Both the position numbers and the translations under genes were made by a program. DNA of 6,417 bases from Hyphomicrobiales bacterium (GTDB taxonomy: Bacteria; Pseudomonadota; Alphaproteobacteria; Rhizobiales; Aestuariivirgaceae): positions 1 to 6,417 of the forward strand of contig JACMJT010000183.1 of NCBI GenBank assembly GCA_014380505.1. Reading direction: 5' to 3'. This document shows positions 1-6,417 of the stretch, one piece after another (positions within the stretch are counted from its first letter, which is position 1; each line of letters starts with the position of its first letter). The notes beneath the pieces are model-generated. The model was not told where the DNA came from. It searched no databases and was given only the letters and a program-made list of their open reading frames with translations.

Positions 1-972
1 CTTGCCGCCGATCAAGTGCAGCATCTTGCCATCGAAGCCTCGAGCCACGGGCTCAGCCAGTACCGGCTTGACGGATTGCGCATATCGGCTGGCGCCTTCA
101 CCAATCTCACTCGCGACCATCTGGATTATCACCCGACTTTCAACGACTACTTCGACGCGAAGATGCGGCTCTTCGACGAGCTTCTGCCGAAAGGCGCTCC
201 CGCGGTTATCAATGCGGATACGCCCGAGGCTCCCAAAATTGAAAGGCGCGCCTCGGCTCACGGCCTCAACACGTTCACGGTCGGGTACAAGGGCAAATAT
301 ATCAAGCTTCTCTCCATAACGCGTGAGGGGTTCGGCCAGCGACTCGATGTTCAGGGGCCGTCCAGGCGGCATACTGTGGTGCTGCCGCTGGTCGGCGATT
401 TTCAGGTGTCGAACGCGCTTGTCGCGGCCGGTCTTGTTATCGCAACGGGGGGCGAAGAGGAACTTGTATTCCACGCGCTGACATCGTTGAAGGGCGCCAA
501 GGGCCGCCTCGACCTGGTGGCGCGAGCCCTGAACGGGGCGCCCATCTTCGTAGACTATGCCCATACGCCGGACGCGCTCGAAAACGCCATGACAGCACTC
601 CGGCCCTATGTCCGCGATAAGCTTCACGTGGTGTTCGGCTGCGGCGGCGACCGTGACAAGGGCAAACGGCCGCTCATGGGTGCTGTCGCGGCAAAGCTCG
701 CCGACCGGCGGTACGTGACCGACGATAATCCGCGCACGGAGGACCCGCAAGCGATCCGCGCCGAAATCCTGGCGGCATCACCGGGCGCCAATGAAATCGG
801 CAGCCGAGCGGAGGCAATCCGCACCGCGGTTGATGCCTTGGGAGAAGGCGATGTGCTGCTCGTTGCCGGCAAAGGCCATGAAGAGGGCCAGAAGATCGGC
901 AAAACGGTCATTCCGTTCAGCGATCACGAAGCGGTACGGGCCGCGGTTGCGGGAGTTGACTACCGTGGCTGA
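1..972 (+). CDS. murE: UDP-MurNAc-tripeptide synthetase MurE (meso-DAP ligase), 3' part
   Basis: This is the C-terminal two thirds of MurE, the cytoplasmic ATP-dependent ligase that adds meso-diaminopimelate to UDP-MurNAc-L-Ala-D-Glu. The frame is open from base 1, and 323 residues are visible against about 480-500 for the family. The N-terminal domain and the ATP-binding GTNGKT loop therefore lie upstream of the window. Visible motifs, numbered from the window edge, are EASSHGL (about 12-18), TNLTRDHLDYH followed by DAKMRLF, and VDYAHTPDAL (about 184-193). The lysine at residue 54 in DAKMRLF matches the carbamylated lysine of Mur ligases. Next come GCGGDRDKGKRP (213-224), DNPRTEDP (242-249) and GKGHEEGQ near the end. 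DNPR is the signature of meso-DAP-specific rather than lysine-specific MurE, which fits a Gram-negative. The stop overlaps the murF start by 8 bases. The internal ATG at base 16 is not a real start, because family similarity continues upstream of it. Confidence 0.97.
   Translation, partial: LAADQVQHLAIEASSHGLSQYRLDGLRISAGAFTNLTRDHLDYHPTFNDYFDAKMRLFDELLPKGAPAVINADTPEAPKIERRASAHGLNTFTVGYKGKYIKLLSITREGFGQRLDVQGPSRRHTVVLPLVGDFQVSNALVAAGLVIATGGEEELVFHALTSLKGAKGRLDLVARALNGAPIFVDYAHTPDALENAMTALRPYVRDKLHVVFGCGGDRDKGKRPLMGAVAAKLADRRYVTDDNPRTEDPQAIRAEILAASPGANEIGSRAEAIRTAVDALGEGDVLLVAGKGHEEGQKIGKTVIPFSDHEAVRAAVAGVDYRG
951..955 (+). promoter_or_regulatory. Probable ribosome binding site of murF
   Basis: GGGAG lies inside the end of murE, 9 bases before the GTG at 965. 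This spacing favours GTG 965 as the murF start. The in-frame TTG at 956 directly abuts the motif and so is a poor candidate. Confidence 0.5.
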
Positions 973-2392
973 TGCACCGCTGTGGAAACTGGAAGAACTC
1001 CTCGCTTCCACGGGCGGGCGGATCGAGGGCGCGGTGGCGGCGGCTCTCAATGGCGTCTCCATCGATACGCGCAGCATCGTGGCGGGGGACATTTTTGTCG
1101 CCATCAAGGGCGAGAAACACGATGGCCATGAATTCGCCGCCGCCGCTCTCAATGCGGGCGCTGGCCTGGCAATTGTCACGACGCTGACAGATGCCATGCG
1201 CGCCGCCGGGCCGTTGCTTGTAGTTGCCGGAGATCCATTGCGGGGGCTCGAAAACATTGGCCGCGCCGCCCGGGCACGATCCCATGCGCAGATCGTTGGC
1301 GTTACCGGGAGCGTTGGCAAGACGAGCACCAAGGAGATGCTGCGCGCGGCACTGTCGGCCTCGGGCCAGACGCATGCCTCCGCCGCCTCATATAACAATC
1401 ACTGGGGCGTGCCGCTGACGCTCGCACGCATGGCGCGCGAAACCGCCTATGGCGTGTTCGAAATCGGCATGAATCACGCGGGCGAAATTACGCCGCTGGT
1501 GGGCATGGTGCGGCCCCATGTGGCGATTATCACTAACATCGCGCAAAGTCATCTCGGCCATTTCAAATCGCTCGACGGGATTGCCGATGCCAAGGCAGAA
1601 ATTTTTTCCGGCGTTGAGCCGGAAGGTCACGCCGTCATCAATCGCGACAGTCCGTATTTCGACCGGCTCGCGGCCGCCGCGCGGAAGGCCGGTGTGAAAA
1701 ACATCGTGGGCTTTGGCAAGCACGGCGATGCCGAAATCCGCATGGAGCGCCTAGTATTGCATGCCGATTGCTGCTGTGTCACAGCCAGGGTGCTGGGCGA
1801 AGACCTGATTTACAAGCTCGGCGTTCCGGGTGAACACATGGCGATGAACAGTTTGGCGGTGCTTGGCGCCGTCAAGCTCATGGGGGCCGATCTGGCGCGC
1901 GCCGGGCTGGCGCTGGCTTCGGTGCAGCCGGCCAAGGGCAGGGGGGTGCGCCAGCGTTTGGGCGCGCCCGGGGGCGACCTCGTGCTCATCGACGAGAGTT
2001 ATAATGCCAATCCGGCATCGGTGCGGGCGGCGCTTGCCTTGCTTGCCAACGCGAAACCGGGCCGTGGCGGGCGGCGTATCGCGGTTTTGGGCGACATGCT
2101 GGAATTGGGTCTGCACGGCCCTGTTCTCCATGGTGAACTGGCCGAGCCAGTGGACGCGGCACAGGTTGATGCCCTATACGCCGCCGGGCCTCTCATGGCC
2201 CACCTGTGGGCCAAAACACCTGCGGCAAGGCAGGGGGCCTATGCCGAAACATCCGAGGGGCTTCGCGAGATGCTTGTTGCCGGCCTCCGGGCAGGCGATG
2301 TCGTGATGGTCAAAGGCTCGCTGGGAAGCCGCATGGGTCCGCTGGCGGAAGCCATACGGGCAGCTTATCCGCCTCGAAGGACGATTGATTGA
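965..2392 (+). CDS. murF: UDP-MurNAc-tripeptide--D-alanyl-D-alanine ligase MurF
   Basis: MurF adds the D-Ala-D-Ala dipeptide to UDP-MurNAc-tripeptide in the cytoplasm, the last soluble step of peptidoglycan precursor synthesis. With a GTG start at 965 the protein is 475 residues, normal for alphaproteobacterial MurF. It begins [18 protein letters not shown], as expected for the family. The N-terminal substrate domain contains [19 protein letters not shown]. The central ATPase domain carries VTGSVGKTS (113-121, P-loop lysine K119), SYNNHWGVP (142-150) and EIGMNHAGE (166-174). It also carries [11 protein letters not shown] and DAKAEIF with K210 at the position of the usual Mur-ligase lysine. 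The C-terminal domain has [12 protein letters not shown] (343-350), GDMLELG and VKGSLGSRM. The frame stays open for 58 codons upstream to an ATG at 791, but that stretch is murE coding sequence in another frame and has no MurF character. The gene overlaps murE by 8 bases and mraY by 1 base. CCC at residues 269-271 is an unusual local run but lies away from the motifs listed. Confidence 0.96.
   Translation: MADAPLWKLEELLASTGGRIEGAVAAALNGVSIDTRSIVAGDIFVAIKGEKHDGHEFAAAALNAGAGLAIVTTLTDAMRAAGPLLVVAGDPLRGLENIGRAARARSHAQIVGVTGSVGKTSTKEMLRAALSASGQTHASAASYNNHWGVPLTLARMARETAYGVFEIGMNHAGEITPLVGMVRPHVAIITNIAQSHLGHFKSLDGIADAKAEIFSGVEPEGHAVINRDSPYFDRLAAAARKAGVKNIVGFGKHGDAEIRMERLVLHADCCCVTARVLGEDLIYKLGVPGEHMAMNSLAVLGAVKLMGADLARAGLALASVQPAKGRGVRQRLGAPGGDLVLIDESYNANPASVRAALALLANAKPGRGGRRIAVLGDMLELGLHGPVLHGELAEPVDAAQVDALYAAGPLMAHLWAKTPAARQGAYAETSEGLREMLVAGLRAGDVVMVKGSLGSRMGPLAEAIRAAYPPRRTID
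2377..2381 (+). promoter_or_regulatory. Probable ribosome binding site of mraY
   Basis: AAGGA at the end of murF lies 10 bases before the ATG at 2392. It supports initiation at the TGATG overlap, which likely also uses ribosomes finishing murF. Confidence 0.45.
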
Positions 2393-3480
2393 TGCTGTAT
2401 TACCTGCTGACAAGCCTTACCGACGAGTTTTCGCCCTTCAATGTGTTCCGTTACCAGACGACGCGGACGGGTTCGGCGATTCTGACCGCTCTCCTTTTTA
2501 TTTTCCTGTTCGGGCCAGCCATCATCTCGTTGCTCAAAGTGAAACAGGGGCGCGGCCAGCCCATCCGTTCCGATGGGCCGCAACGCCATATTGTCGAAAA
2601 GCAGGGCACGCCGACCATGGGCGGGCTGATGATCCTTTCGGGAATCGTCGTGTCCACGCTGCTATGGGCCGATCTCCGCAATCTCTATGTCTGGGGCGTG
2701 CTGTTCGTCACCCTGGGATTCGGCGCCATCGGTTTTTACGACGATATTCTCAAGGTAACGAACTCTTCGACGCGCGGATTTTCCGGCAAGGTAAGGCTCC
2801 TGCTGGAATGCGTCATCGCGGGCGTGGCGGTGGCCTGTTTCATGTGGATCGGTGAGTCGCAACTTGCGAGTTCCCTCGCGGTGCCTTTCTTCAAGGATGT
2901 GCTCATCCCCTTCGGCGTGTTCTTCGTCTTGGTCGGGATTTTCATCATCGTGGGGGCCGGCAATGCCGTGAACATGACGGATGGTCTCGATGGACTTGCC
3001 ATCGTGCCGGTGATGATCGCCGCGGCAAGTTTCGGATTGATCGCCTACCTCGTCGGCAACTTCAATTTCTCCGAATATCTGCAGCTGCATTTCGTCAAGG
3101 GTTCGGGGGAGCTGGCCATCATCTGCGGGGCTATCGTGGGAGCCGGGCTCGGTTTCCTGTGGTTCAACGCGCCACCCGCCATGATCTTCATGGGCGATAC
3201 CGGTTCGCTGTCGCTCGGCGGCGCGCTGGGCGCCATTGCCGTGGCCGTGAAGCATGAGATCGTGCTTGGCATCATCGGCGGCCTCTTCGTACTCGAAACC
3301 GCCTCGGTCATCATTCAGGTCGCCTCTTTCAAAATGACGGGCAAGCGCGTCTTTGCCATGGCGCCGCTGCACCATCATTTCGAACAAAAGGGATGGAAGG
3401 AATCGACCATCGTCATCCGCTTCTGGATCGTCGCCTTTGTGCTGGCGCTCATCGGCCTTTCGACGCTTAAATTGCGGTGA
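2392..3480 (+). CDS. mraY: Phospho-N-acetylmuramoyl-pentapeptide transferase MraY
   Basis: MraY is the integral inner-membrane enzyme that transfers phospho-MurNAc-pentapeptide from UDP to undecaprenyl phosphate, making lipid I. The protein has 362 residues, against 360 in E. coli, and is rich in hydrophobic segments consistent with the roughly ten membrane helices of the family. Motifs in order are an N-terminal [23 protein letters not shown], and GFYDD with the paired aspartates D117/D118. These are followed by [11 protein letters not shown] (191-201, including D197 and D200), [15 protein letters not shown] ending in 266-272 with catalytic-loop D269, and APLHHHFE (324-331). All expected Mg2+ and substrate residues are present. 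ATG 2392 is chosen because its A is the last base of the murF stop (TGATG) and the protein then begins MLYYLLTSL, the usual start in this group. A TTG at 2389 would add only one residue. The murD start follows after a 6-base gap. Confidence 0.97.
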   Translation: MLYYLLTSLTDEFSPFNVFRYQTTRTGSAILTALLFIFLFGPAIISLLKVKQGRGQPIRSDGPQRHIVEKQGTPTMGGLMILSGIVVSTLLWADLRNLYVWGVLFVTLGFGAIGFYDDILKVTNSSTRGFSGKVRLLLECVIAGVAVACFMWIGESQLASSLAVPFFKDVLIPFGVFFVLVGIFIIVGAGNAVNMTDGLDGLAIVPVMIAAASFGLIAYLVGNFNFSEYLQLHFVKGSGELAIICGAIVGAGLGFLWFNAPPAMIFMGDTGSLSLGGALGAIAVAVKHEIVLGIIGGLFVLETASVIIQVASFKMTGKRVFAMAPLHHHFEQKGWKESTIVIRFWIVAFVLALIGLSTLKLR

Positions 3481-3483
3481 GGG
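3479..3483 (+). promoter_or_regulatory. Possible ribosome binding site of murD
   Basis: GAGGG overlaps the mraY stop codon and lies only 3 bases before the murD ATG. This is shorter than the usual 5-9 bases, so initiation may depend partly on coupling to mraY termination. Confidence 0.35.
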
Positions 3484-3486
3484 CCA

Positions 3487-4896
3487 ATGTTTCCCGCGCA
3501 GTCGTTCAAGAATAAAAAAGCGGGCGTCTTTGGCCTGGCGCGCTCCGGCACGGCTGTGATCGAAGCTTTGAGACTGGGCGGCGCTGAAGTCCATGCCTGG
3601 GACGATTCACCCGCCGCGGTCGAGACAGCGCGCGCGGCGGGGCTTCCGATCTCCGATCTGCACGGGCTTGATTTCAAGACACTCGATGGGCTGGTGCTCA
3701 GTCCCGGCGTGCCCCTTACCCATCCCGAACCGCACTGGACGGTGAAGAAAGCCCGGCACGCAGGCATAGAAATCATCGGCGACACCGAAGTTTTCCAGCG
3801 CGAGATCGAAGGCACGGGCGCCAAGATCGTTGCCATCACCGGCACCAACGGCAAATCGACGACGGCGGCCCTCATCGGCCATATCCTGAAGGCCGCGGGG
3901 CGCGATGCCGAAGTGGGTGGAAACATCGGCACGGCCGTTTTCCTCATGCGGCCGCCGGTGAAAGACCGCGTCTATGTGTTGGAACTTTCGTCTTTCCAGA
4001 TCGATCTGATGCCGGGGTTGAAGCCCGATACCGGAATTCTCACCAACATCGCGCCCGATCACCTCGATCGCCACGGCACCATGGAAAATTATGCAGACGT
4101 GAAGGCGCGGATGTTCGCCAATCAGGGGCAGGGGCGCACAGCCCTGTGCAGCATCGATGACGATTGGTGCAGCGCCATTGCGGCCAGGATCGCCACGGGA
4201 GCCGATGTACGCCGTATCTCGGTGCTGCAAACCCTTGATGACGGTATTTCGGCGGTCGGCGGTGTTTTGCGCGATCTCCGTTCGGGCAACGAAGTGGCAC
4301 GCATAGATCTTCGCGCCATGCCGGCTCTCAGGGGGGCGCATAACTGGCAGAACGCCTGCATGGCCTATGGCGCAGCCCGCGCACTCGATGTGAGCGTGGC
4401 CGAGATCGAGAGAGGCATGCGGAGCTTTCCGGGCCTTGCACACCGCATGCAGGAGGTGGGACGCGTTTCCGGCGTTGCCTTTATCAACGATTCAAAAGCG
4501 ACCAACGCCGACGCCGCGGAAAAGGCGCTGCTTTCCTTCGACACGATCTACTGGATTGCCGGCGGCATCGCCAAAAAGGGCGGCATTGAATCCTTGCGGC
4601 ATTTGTTCCCGCGCGTCGCCAAAGCCTACTTTATCGGTCAGGCCACGGACGAATTTGCTGGCACTCTCGGCACGGTTCCACTGGAGAAATGCGGAACCCT
4701 GGACAAGGCCGTGACAGCCGCGGCACGCGATGCTGCCAAGGAACGCCGAAGCGGCGCGGTGGTGCTGCTATCACCGGCTTGCGCCTCCTTCGATCAGTAT
4801 CCGAATTTTGAGGTGCGCGGCGATGCGTTTGTGGATGCGGTGTCCCGGCTTCCCGGTGCAATCATGAGTGGAGCGGACCATGCTGTTAAACCGTAG
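3487..4896 (+). CDS. murD: UDP-N-acetylmuramoylalanine--D-glutamate ligase MurD
   Basis: MurD adds D-glutamate to UDP-MurNAc-L-alanine in the cytoplasm using ATP, the second amino-acid step of the stem peptide. The protein has 469 residues, slightly longer than the 438 of E. coli and ordinary for alphaproteobacteria. The N-terminal domain has a Rossmann-like VFGLARSGTAV and LVLSPGVP. The central domain has ITGTNGKSTTAAL with the P-loop at 119-126 (K123), EVGGNIGTAVF, LELSSFQID and TNIAPDHLDRHGTMENY. It also has DVKARMF, whose K206 matches the carbamylated lysine (K198 in E. coli). The C-terminal domain has NDSKATNADAAEKAL (D335, S336, K337) and LLSPACASFDQY (SPAC at 429-432), both standard for MurD. 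ATG 3487 gives the usual short leader MFPAQSFKNKKAGVFGL. The 3' end overlaps ftsW by 17 bases in a different frame. No break or missing key residue is seen. Confidence 0.97.
   Translation: MFPAQSFKNKKAGVFGLARSGTAVIEALRLGGAEVHAWDDSPAAVETARAAGLPISDLHGLDFKTLDGLVLSPGVPLTHPEPHWTVKKARHAGIEIIGDTEVFQREIEGTGAKIVAITGTNGKSTTAALIGHILKAAGRDAEVGGNIGTAVFLMRPPVKDRVYVLELSSFQIDLMPGLKPDTGILTNIAPDHLDRHGTMENYADVKARMFANQGQGRTALCSIDDDWCSAIAARIATGADVRRISVLQTLDDGISAVGGVLRDLRSGNEVARIDLRAMPALRGAHNWQNACMAYGAARALDVSVAEIERGMRSFPGLAHRMQEVGRVSGVAFINDSKATNADAAEKALLSFDTIYWIAGGIAKKGGIESLRHLFPRVAKAYFIGQATDEFAGTLGTVPLEKCGTLDKAVTAAARDAAKERRSGAVVLLSPACASFDQYPNFEVRGDAFVDAVSRLPGAIMSGADHAVKP
4870..4873 (+). promoter_or_regulatory. 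Probable ribosome binding site of ftsW
   Basis: GGAG within the end of murD lies 6 bases before ATG 4880. It overlaps the alternative GTG start at 4868, so it supports ATG 4880 and argues against GTG 4868. Confidence 0.5.
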
Positions 4897-6007
4897 CGAC
4901 CGCGGGCTTCTGGCCCAATGGTGGTTCACCGTCGACCGCGGCCTCATGTCCGCGGTGATGCTGCTTATGGCGGCGGGCGTGCTCGTCAGCATGGCGGCTG
5001 GCCCGCCGGTGGCCGAGCGCATCGGGCTTGATTCATTCCACTTCTTCAGAAGCCAGTTAGCCTTCCTCGCACCCGCCATGGCGGTTCTGCTGACGCTCTC
5101 CTTCTTCACTCTGCAACAGGCCAGGCGCACCGGGCTTGCCCTGTTTGGCGGAGGCGTTGCGCTGATGGCGGCGGCGCTCTTCTGGGGGCCGGAGATAAAC
5201 GGCGCCCATCGCTGGATCAATGTCGGGCCAATAGGCCTTCAGCCATCGGAATTCGCCAAGCCCGGTTTCGTCGTCGTTGCCGCCTGGTTCCTCGCCGAAC
5301 ATGCGCGGCGGCCGGAGATGCCGGGCCATGCCGTGGCCTTCATTCTTGGCGCGATGTTGATCGGCCTCCTCGTTATCCAGCCCGATTACGGCCAGACGGT
5401 GCTGATCATCATCACGTTCGGCGCGATGCTGCTGGTCTACGGCATCCGCTGGTATCTCGTCGGGGGCCTTGCGGCACTCGCTGGCGCTGGTGCGGTGGCG
5501 GCCTATGCGCAGGTGCCGCATTTCGCTTCCCGTATCGACCGCTTCATCCATCCCGGCAAGGGCGACAATTTTCAGGTCGATACGGCAACCCAGGCATTCG
5601 GCAACGGCGGATTGATGGGGACAGGGCCCGGCGGCGGCGAGGCCAAGCAGATCCTGCCCGATGCTCACACGGATTTCAGTTTCGCGGTGGTGGGCGAGGA
5701 GTTTGGTCTGATCGCCTGCCTGTTGCTGATGGCGCTGTTTGCCTTCATCGTATTGCGCATTCTGCGGCGGGCGAAGGTGGAGCCCGATCCGTTTCCAGCC
5801 TTGGCCATGAGCGGACTGGCGATCATTTTCGGCTTCCAGGCGGTGATCAACATGGGAGTGAATGTCTCGCTGCTTCCCACCAAGGGAATGACACTACCGT
5901 TCATTTCCTACGGCGGCTCTTCGCTTGTCGGCATGGCGTTCGCCATGGGGCTGGTGCTGGCGCTGGGCCGGAGGCGTCCCGGCGCATTCCATCCGGCTAC
6001 CGCCTGA
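4880..6007 (+). CDS. ftsW: Septal peptidoglycan glycosyltransferase FtsW (SEDS family)
   Basis: FtsW is a polytopic inner-membrane SEDS protein that polymerises lipid II into glycan strands at the septum together with its partner transpeptidase FtsI. From ATG 4880 it has 375 residues: a short cytoplasmic N-terminus of about 25 residues, then many hydrophobic segments consistent with ten helices. Motifs in order are GAHRWI (108-113), LQPSEFAKP (120-128) and QPDYGQT (167-173). The large extracytoplasmic loop then carries FQVDTATQAFGNGGLMGTGPG and LPDAHTDFSFAVVGEEFG. NMGVNVSLLPTKGMTLPFISYGGSS closes the set, with ISYGGSS at 342-348. D265 in HTDF matches the essential aspartate of SEDS polymerases (D297 in E. 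coli FtsW). The setting between murD and murG separates it from its paralogue RodA, normally found with mreB/mrdA. A GTG at 4868 would add four residues but would remove room for the GGAG motif. Confidence 0.96.
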   Translation: MLLNRSDRGLLAQWWFTVDRGLMSAVMLLMAAGVLVSMAAGPPVAERIGLDSFHFFRSQLAFLAPAMAVLLTLSFFTLQQARRTGLALFGGGVALMAAALFWGPEINGAHRWINVGPIGLQPSEFAKPGFVVVAAWFLAEHARRPEMPGHAVAFILGAMLIGLLVIQPDYGQTVLIIITFGAMLLVYGIRWYLVGGLAALAGAGAVAAYAQVPHFASRIDRFIHPGKGDNFQVDTATQAFGNGGLMGTGPGGGEAKQILPDAHTDFSFAVVGEEFGLIACLLLMALFAFIVLRILRRAKVEPDPFPALAMSGLAIIFGFQAVINMGVNVSLLPTKGMTLPFISYGGSSLVGMAFAMGLVLALGRRRPGAFHPATA

Positions 6008-6011
6008 TCCG

Positions 6012-6417
6012 ATGGCTGCGAAGACCATCGTTCTTGCCGCTGGCGGTACCGGGGGCCACCTGTTCCCGGCACAAGCCCTGGCCGAGGAACTGGCGCGGCG
6101 AGGTTACGGCATCCATCTGATGACCGACGAGCGGGTGAACGATTACGGCAAATCCTTTCCAGCGGCGGCGATCCATGTGGTGCCGTCGGCAACACTCTCA
6201 CTCCGCCAAGTCGTTCAGTTGCCGTCGCGCTTCTTGCGGCTCTATCGCGGCTACCGGCAGGCGCGGGCCATTCTCAGGGCGTTGAAGCCCTTGGCGGTGG
6301 TAGGCTTTGGCGGCTATCCATCCTTTCCGCCCATCCTCGCCGCAGCCCGGCTTGGCATCCCCACGTGTGTCCATGACCAGAATGCTGTGATGGGACGGGC
6401 CAACCGGATGCTGGCGC
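6012..6417 (+). CDS. murG: UDP-GlcNAc:lipid I GlcNAc transferase MurG, 5' part
   Basis: MurG is the peripheral inner-membrane GT28 glycosyltransferase that adds GlcNAc to lipid I to form lipid II. Only the first 135 residues of an expected 350-380 are in the window, and the frame is open to the right edge. The N-terminal domain begins MAAKTIVLAAGGTGGHLFPA, which contains the glycine-rich GGTGGH loop (11-16) of MurG, including the conserved histidine H16. A second glycine-rich stretch, GFGGYPSFPP (98-107), precedes HDQNAVMGRANR (121-132), the equivalent of the family HEQN motif. Here aspartate D122 replaces the usual glutamate, a conservative change. The ATG lies 4 bases after the ftsW stop and puts the glycine-rich loop at the normal distance from the N-terminus. 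No Shine-Dalgarno-like purine run is visible just upstream, so translation probably depends on coupling to ftsW. The C-terminal UDP-GlcNAc-binding domain is outside the window. Confidence 0.96.
   Translation, partial: MAAKTIVLAAGGTGGHLFPAQALAEELARRGYGIHLMTDERVNDYGKSFPAAAIHVVPSATLSLRQVVQLPSRFLRLYRGYRQARAILRALKPLAVVGFGGYPSFPPILAAARLGIPTCVHDQNAVMGRANRMLA

Noticed and set aside
778..1398. 206-codon open frame on the - strand across the murE/murF junction
   Set aside because: It is low in complexity and rich in A, S, R and P, spans two well-supported genes, and has no domain signal.
2389..2391. TTG as an alternative mraY start
   Set aside because: It adds only one residue before the ATG, which overlaps the murF stop and gives the usual MraY N-terminus.
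2662..3594. 310-codon open frame on the - strand opposite mraY and the murD start
   Set aside because: Its translation is rich in D, E, H and R with no recognisable domain. It is the complement of the codon-biased mraY frame, and long antisense frames are expected in GC-rich genes.
3607..4443. 278-codon open frame on the - strand opposite murD
   Set aside because: It lies wholly within a clearly functional murD and has no family motif. It is a codon-bias shadow.
4868..4870. GTG as an alternative ftsW start
   Set aside because: Only weak purine content precedes it, while ATG 4880 has GGAG at a 6-base spacing.
5057..5668. 203-codon open frame on the - strand opposite ftsW
   Set aside because: Its product is polar with no recognisable motif, and it mirrors the hydrophobic ftsW codons.
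1..6417. Search for an undescribed system, mobile element, CRISPR array, RNA gene or terminator
   Set aside because: The window is coding almost end to end with intact dcw genes. Gaps between genes are at most 6 bases, and I saw no tandem repeats, terminal inverted repeats or hairpin followed by a T-run.

Overview
The window is a contiguous piece of a bacterial division and cell wall (dcw) gene cluster, read entirely on the + strand. The order is murE (3' part), murF, mraY, murD, ftsW, murG (5' part). This order, the moderately high GC content with G/C-rich third codon positions, and the style of several proteins point to an alphaproteobacterium, possibly of the Hyphomicrobiales (rhizobial) type. 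Those protein traits are the FtsW motif QPDYGQT, the MraY motif [17 protein letters not shown], the MurD motif FGLARSG and the MurG motif GGTGGHLFPAQALAEEL. The taxonomic placement is inference from remembered family patterns; no search was run.

Layout: bases 1-972 encode the central and C-terminal domains of MurE, the meso-diaminopimelate-adding ligase, with the start lying off the left edge. Bases 965-2392 encode MurF, 2392-3480 MraY, 3487-4896 MurD, 4880-6007 FtsW, and 6012-6417 the first 135 residues of MurG, which runs off the right edge. Junctions are an 8-base overlap, a 1-base overlap (TGATG), a 6-base gap, a 17-base overlap and a 4-base gap. There is no intergenic space large enough for a promoter, terminator or small gene, so these genes are very probably co-transcribed and translationally coupled.

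Function: the genes form one pathway. MurD, MurE and MurF add D-Glu, meso-DAP and D-Ala-D-Ala in the cytoplasm to build UDP-MurNAc-pentapeptide. MraY moves the phospho-MurNAc-pentapeptide onto undecaprenyl phosphate at the inner membrane (lipid I). MurG adds GlcNAc (lipid II). FtsW, a SEDS glycosyltransferase, polymerises lipid II at the division septum.

All five catalytic reading frames that can be checked over their motifs look intact, with the expected catalytic residues. I see no mobile element, RNA gene, CRISPR, frameshift or foreign-looking insert. I do not see evidence for a previously undescribed system; the findings are small observations on start sites, coupling and single-residue variation.
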